Positions 60,854 to 64,000 of a stretch of 64,000 bases of DNA are shown here, piece after piece. A program made the position numbers and the translations under genes. Every line of letters begins with the position of its first letter. Position 1 is the stretch's first letter. Source of the stretch: Bacteroidetes bacterium UBA7674 (GTDB lineage Bacteria; Bacteroidota; Bacteroidia; Chitinophagales; Chitinophagaceae); assembly GCA_002483105.1 (NCBI GenBank), contig DLHG01000010.1, positions 186,001 through 250,000 on the forward strand, written 5' to 3'. Under the pieces are notes generated by a model. It saw only the letters and a program-made list of their open reading frames with translations. It did no database searches and had not been told where the DNA came from.

Positions 60854-61087
60854 ATGTTTCACATTATCAATGTAGACGGTACAGATTACGAGTATTCGTA
60901 TGATGAAGGCAGTGAGTGGGTAAAGATCGTTACCCCATGGGTGGTGTCTGTTAACCTTAAGGATAAAATAAATATCAAATTTTATCTGGGTGGTGATGAA
61001 GGCAAAGATGTCATTCAGAAATTGAATGATGACCTTCCTTTGTTTGTTGACCAGGTATTAGTCAAGCACCAGGTAAGCATCGCCTAA
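60854..61087 (+). CDS. Small hypothetical protein
   Basis: 77 residues, mixed alpha-beta by pattern (IINVDGTDYEYSYDEGSEWVKIV, then GGDEGKDVIQKLNDDLPLFVDQVL). No family recognised. It has a plausible promoter and precedes a hairpin shared with lipA. Confidence 0.6.
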   Translation: MFHIINVDGTDYEYSYDEGSEWVKIVTPWVVSVNLKDKINIKFYLGGDEGKDVIQKLNDDLPLFVDQVLVKHQVSIA

Positions 61088-61108
61088 CCACTAAATTATT
61101 GCACCATG

Positions 61109-61135
61109 AAAAAAGAGTACAGCATCTGTACTCTT
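61109..61135 (-). terminator. Terminator after lipA
   Basis: AAGAGTACAG / CTGTACTCTT stem with 3-base loop and minus-strand T-run; may serve both flanking genes. Confidence 0.78.
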
Positions 61136-61160
61136 AAAGATATTTTTGTCCTCTACTTTT

Positions 61161-62090
61161 TTATCCTTCTTTTTCAGCCTTCCATTTGTTTCGGCCTTCA
61201 TTAGGTATTACATGTCGCTCACTGTGATAGGAAGAGCGCACTAATGGCCCGCTTTCCACATAATCTAGTCCCATCTTATATCCTTCTTCACGGAAGAAAG
61301 CAAATTCGTCGGGGTGTACGAAACGTACTACCTGCAAGTGTTTCTGCGTAGGTTGCAGATACTGTCCAAGTGTTACTACATCGCAACCATTGTCAGCAAG
61401 ATCACGCAGGCTTTGCAATACTTCCTCCTTCTCTTCACCCAGGCCCAGCATGATACCGCTCTTGGTACGCATACCACCATCTTTTAAACGACGGATGACC
61501 TCAAGGCTACGATGGTATTTTGCCTGTATGCGCACCTTGCGCGTCAGGCGTTCTACTGTTTCCAGGTTATGAGACACTACTTCAGGAGCAGCTTCTATAA
61601 TGCGCTCCAGGTTCTCCCACTGCCCCCTGAAATCAGGTATCAGTGTTTCCAATGTTGTATCAGGATTTAAAGCCCTTACAGCCTTAATCGTATTTGACCA
61701 TATTATAGATCCTCCATCTTTCAACTCATCACGGTCAACCGACGTGATGACCGCATGCTTTACACTCATCAGGTGGATAGCTTCCGCCACACGCTGGGGT
61801 TCATCCCAGTCTACAGGCTCCGGCCGACCGGTAGCCACAGCACAGAATCCGCAGGAACGGGTACATATATTACCCAATATCATAAACGTTGCTGTACCTT
61901 CTCCCCAACACTCGCCCATATTCGGGCAATTGCCGCTTTCGCAAATAGTATGAAGCTTATGGGTATCAACCAGGCCGCGAACATGGCGATAACCCTCGCC
62001 TGTAGGCAGTTTTACCCTAAGCCAGTTTGGCTTTTTAACACGGGTTTCAGCACCAAGATCAACGGAATTAATTATCGGCAATTCTTGCAT
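61161..62090 (-). CDS. lipA: Lipoyl synthase
   Basis: 309 residues. Auxiliary-cluster cysteines C50, C55, C61 (CESGNCPNMGEC) and radical-SAM cysteines C76, C80, C83 (CTRSCGFC) are all present, with the terminal RSSYHSE serine motif that ligates the auxiliary [4Fe-4S] cluster. Inserts sulfur at C6 and C8 of octanoyl groups on lipoyl domains. Starts 18 bases after the upstream gene's stop, in the same operon. Confidence 0.97.
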   Translation of the reverse strand: MQELPIINSVDLGAETRVKKPNWLRVKLPTGEGYRHVRGLVDTHKLHTICESGNCPNMGECWGEGTATFMILGNICTRSCGFCAVATGRPEPVDWDEPQRVAEAIHLMSVKHAVITSVDRDELKDGGSIIWSNTIKAVRALNPDTTLETLIPDFRGQWENLERIIEAAPEVVSHNLETVERLTRKVRIQAKYHRSLEVIRRLKDGGMRTKSGIMLGLGEEKEEVLQSLRDLADNGCDVVTLGQYLQPTQKHLQVVRFVHPDEFAFFREEGYKMGLDYVESGPLVRSSYHSERHVIPNEGRNKWKAEKEG

Positions 62091-62108
62091 AAGAAGCGCA
62101 AATTACAC

Positions 62109-62945
62109 TCATTCCCAGCGTCTGCCAAATTGGAACGAGAGATATAGATTTACAAAATATGGAGTGGCCTTTTGGTTGACCATCAGTTCTATCTTTTTAG
62201 TGTACAGCTCGGCTGCAATACCGGTTTCTATAGCCAGTTTCGACTTCTTGCGTTCACGCGCGGCAAAATCGAAATGGAGACCGGTGCGGAACTGCAAACC
62301 GGGGATATACTTCATCTCCCCGATGCCCTTTAATACACCTGAAGAGCCAACTATATTATAACCAGATAGGAACTCATCTTTACTGGCATCAGAATACTTT
62401 ATTTCTTCTCCACTGGAAACGTTGAGGTAATAAGGCTTCAGCATACCCAGGGACAATCCACCATTGTATATCCAGTGGATAGAAACAGTACCGGGATCAG
62501 GCTTACCGGCTATCATTCTGCGGTTACCATAGCCGATCTTGAATGTGTAGAAATTATTGACCTTGCCGAAAATGTAGCTCTTAGGCGATTCCGCGCCACC
62601 ACCGGGATTGGTTGTCCGGGTCTCTTTAGCGTGTTTCTTTTCAGAGAACTCTATCTGGGCATAACGAAGGTTGTAGAAGAAATCACTTTCACGTGCTTCG
62701 CTCTTCACTACGCCCCTTTCCAGGAATAAGCTCCAGCCATCAGTGTTCAGGCGGATACCACCACTTAATTCCTTACTAATTGGCTTTGGACGGACTATCT
62801 TTGGCTTTGCAACGTATGCAGACTTCGCTTTTTTAGAAGAATCAACCGGGGCTGAAGAATTAATAATTGTCTGTGCATAGCCGTGCGAACTGCCTATGAG
62901 CAGGAACGACAGTGAAAACAAACCCGTTTTAAAACAATTATTCAT
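62109..62945 (-). CDS. Hypothetical secreted protein, probable outer-membrane beta-barrel
   Basis: 278 residues. Signal peptide ends at SSHGYAQ. After a Ser/Lys/Pro-rich stretch (about 30-60) come many amphipathic strands (FYTFKIGYGNRRMI, GLHFDFAARERKK, YFVNLYLSFQFGRRWE), with an aromatic-containing terminal strand. No named family recognised. Upstream partner of lipA by spacing; functional link unclear. Confidence 0.6.
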   Translation of the reverse strand: MNNCFKTGLFSLSFLLIGSSHGYAQTIINSSAPVDSSKKAKSAYVAKPKIVRPKPISKELSGGIRLNTDGWSLFLERGVVKSEARESDFFYNLRYAQIEFSEKKHAKETRTTNPGGGAESPKSYIFGKVNNFYTFKIGYGNRRMIAGKPDPGTVSIHWIYNGGLSLGMLKPYYLNVSSGEEIKYSDASKDEFLSGYNIVGSSGVLKGIGEMKYIPGLQFRTGLHFDFAARERKKSKLAIETGIAAELYTKKIELMVNQKATPYFVNLYLSFQFGRRWE

Positions 62946-63015
62946 TCTATCTTCAAATTACGACATTCTGATTAAAAAATCGAAAACATATAAAAATTAA
63001 CACAAAATACGTACC

Positions 63016-63423
63016 ATGTTATCTAAAGTCACTTATCTCGGGGAATTACGGACAGCCGCTACCCACTTGCGTTCCGGCACTATTATAGAAACTGATGCCC
63101 CCATAGACAACCAGGGTCGTGGGGAACGATTTTCCCCTTCGGATATGGTGGCCACAGCCCTGGCATCCTGCATGCTCACTATTATGGGGATTGCCGCCAG
63201 GACTCACGAAATAGACATAACAGGCACCAACTGCGATGTAGAGAAAATAATGGCTGCTGACCCGAGGCGTATTGGTGAGGTAAAGATCAATTTCAACTTC
63301 CCATCAGAGCACGTTTATGACGATAAGCAGAAAAAGATACTGGAGCACGCTGCCATGACCTGCCCGGTGATAGAAAGCCTGCATCCCGACCTTAAGAAAA
63401 CAGTATCATTCCTGTGGAACTGA
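63016..63423 (+). CDS. OsmC/Ohr-family protein
   Basis: 135 residues. The two redox cysteines are Cys52 (LASCMLTIMGIAA) and Cys116 (MTCPVIESLHPD), with Glu/Arg partners likely near the N-terminus (RGERFSPSDMVA). Thiol peroxidase of the OsmC class reducing organic hydroperoxides in the cytosol. Its 3' end overlaps the converging gene by 18 bases. Confidence 0.93.
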   Translation: MLSKVTYLGELRTAATHLRSGTIIETDAPIDNQGRGERFSPSDMVATALASCMLTIMGIAARTHEIDITGTNCDVEKIMAADPRRIGEVKINFNFPSEHVYDDKQKKILEHAAMTCPVIESLHPDLKKTVSFLWN

Positions 63424-64000
63424 TTTGATAATGCTGAGCCCGATAGCGCAGTTGAGACAATTGCGCGGCGTGCAATAATTATTGTACAACTGTATCAGCG
63501 ATTGCGATTGGGCGGCACTGCTTGCCTCCCAGCCGCTTTCCTGCCAGGTGTTGAGTATATTGTTCTTCTCGGCAGGCAGCGATTCCAACAAACGTAGCGC
63601 CTGTTCTTTCTGCGCTATTGATCCGTGCCGTTGCGCATAGAGAAATTGTATAGGCGCAATGGTATTGACAATGATATTCTGCACCGATGACCTGCCCATA
63701 TGCTTAGGTGCATAAACAGATACTTCATCGAAACGAAAATGATCATCCCAGTATTCGCTGGCTATCACTTCTACCATCGGGGTTAATTCTTTTACTGAAT
63801 AAACCTCTATCACCTGCGAGAACAAATGCACGGACTTGTGTATCAGCGCAGCGAATTGTGCTAAGCGGACTGTCGGAAAATTAGGCGGGCGCATACGCAT
63901 GAACTTCCACAGATGAACGGGAATAGGCTTCAACTTGTATTTCTTGCTGAGGTAGCTATACTCTTCCTTTAACTTGTTGGGGTACTTCTCTTCAAAATCT
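63406..64000 (-). CDS. DUF2851-family protein, N-terminal part outside window
   Basis: The frame is open to the end of the window; only the C-terminal about 198 residues are visible. Family motif KFMRMRPPNFPTVRLAQFAAL is recognisable in part, and C-terminal Cys residues (NYCTPRNCLNCAIG) suggest a metal site. DUF2851 proteins are Bacteroidota-typical with unknown role. The TTG near 63933 is internal. Confidence 0.8.
   Translation of the reverse strand, partial: DFEEKYPNKLKEEYSYLSKKYKLKPIPVHLWKFMRMRPPNFPTVRLAQFAALIHKSVHLFSQVIEVYSVKELTPMVEVIASEYWDDHFRFDEVSVYAPKHMGRSSVQNIIVNTIAPIQFLYAQRHGSIAQKEQALRLLESLPAEKNNILNTWQESGWEASSAAQSQSLIQLYNNYCTPRNCLNCAIGLSIIKSVPQE

Overview
This window is chromosomal DNA of a Bacteroidota bacterium, most likely in or near the Chitinophagales/Chitinophagaceae. 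The evidence is four proteins with C-terminal type IX secretion (T9SS) sorting domains, a PorW/SprE-type T9SS component, BlaI/M56-TonB signalling genes, DUF5686 and DUF4846 family proteins, many SPII lipoproteins, starts without clear Shine-Dalgarno sequences, and promoters of the Bacteroidota form TTTG-N19/20-TAnnTTTG. I saw no rRNA or tRNA genes, no CRISPR array, no prophage and no insertion sequence.

Layout. 1-2.4 kb: end of a surface-polysaccharide locus (sugar N-formyltransferase fragment, GT4, GT2) with overlapping genes. 2.4-7.3 kb: FtsE-like ATPase, secreted M43 metalloprotease, and a divergent NmrA/HxlR redox pair with overlapping promoters. 7.4-10.2 kb: metal-uptake operon, an Nramp transporter fused to a UspA domain plus a siderophore-esterase-like hydrolase, behind an MntR/DtxR-like dyad. 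10.2-13.3 kb: BlaI repressor and two tandem M56 metallopeptidase-TonB sensors behind a triple operator with exact 20-bp spacing. 13.3-24.7 kb: mixed housekeeping and envelope genes (trpS, deoxynucleoside kinase, DUF5686 protein, DapB-like reductase, TerC, acyl-CoA-binding protein). 24.7-27.5 kb: a T9SS cargo gene coupled to rimM-trmD, then rplS with its own promoter. 27.5-35.4 kb: M1 peptidase and a relA/spoT-M32 carboxypeptidase-membrane protein operon. 35.5-41 kb: PorW/SprE with a long 11-residue repeat, an M23-like anchor without its peptidase, AtpZ, a small membrane protein and an SprT-like protein. 41-46 kb: M13 peptidase, a 0.6-kb structured repeat-rich intergenic region, and a vWA protein. 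46-54 kb: small lipoproteins and DUF proteins, including a tandem Cys-rich lipoprotein pair whose upstream copy looks frameshifted, a PQQ-propeller protein, a fasciclin protein and an S41-like protein lacking its nucleophile. 54-56.6 kb: ECF sigma, membrane anti-sigma candidate and Spy/CpxP/CnrX-like sensor, CsbD and a lipoprotein with a sigma-54-like promoter. 56.7-64 kb: VCBS-repeat T9SS protein, GT39, lipA, OsmC and a DUF2851 fragment.

Two themes connect the genes. One is envelope export and proteolysis: T9SS cargo, a T9SS component, and M1, M13, M32, M43 and M56 peptidases. The other is stress and metal or redox sensing: HxlR/NmrA, Nramp-Usp, BlaI/M56-TonB, ECF sigma/CnrX-like, RelA/SpoT, CsbD and OsmC. 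I found no clearly new defence or mobile system. The most distinctive signals are the triple BlaI operator, the PorW hendecad repeat, the structured intergenic element with its 21-bp minisatellite, the TGGCACG promoter motifs, and the frameshifted Cys-rich lipoprotein pair.
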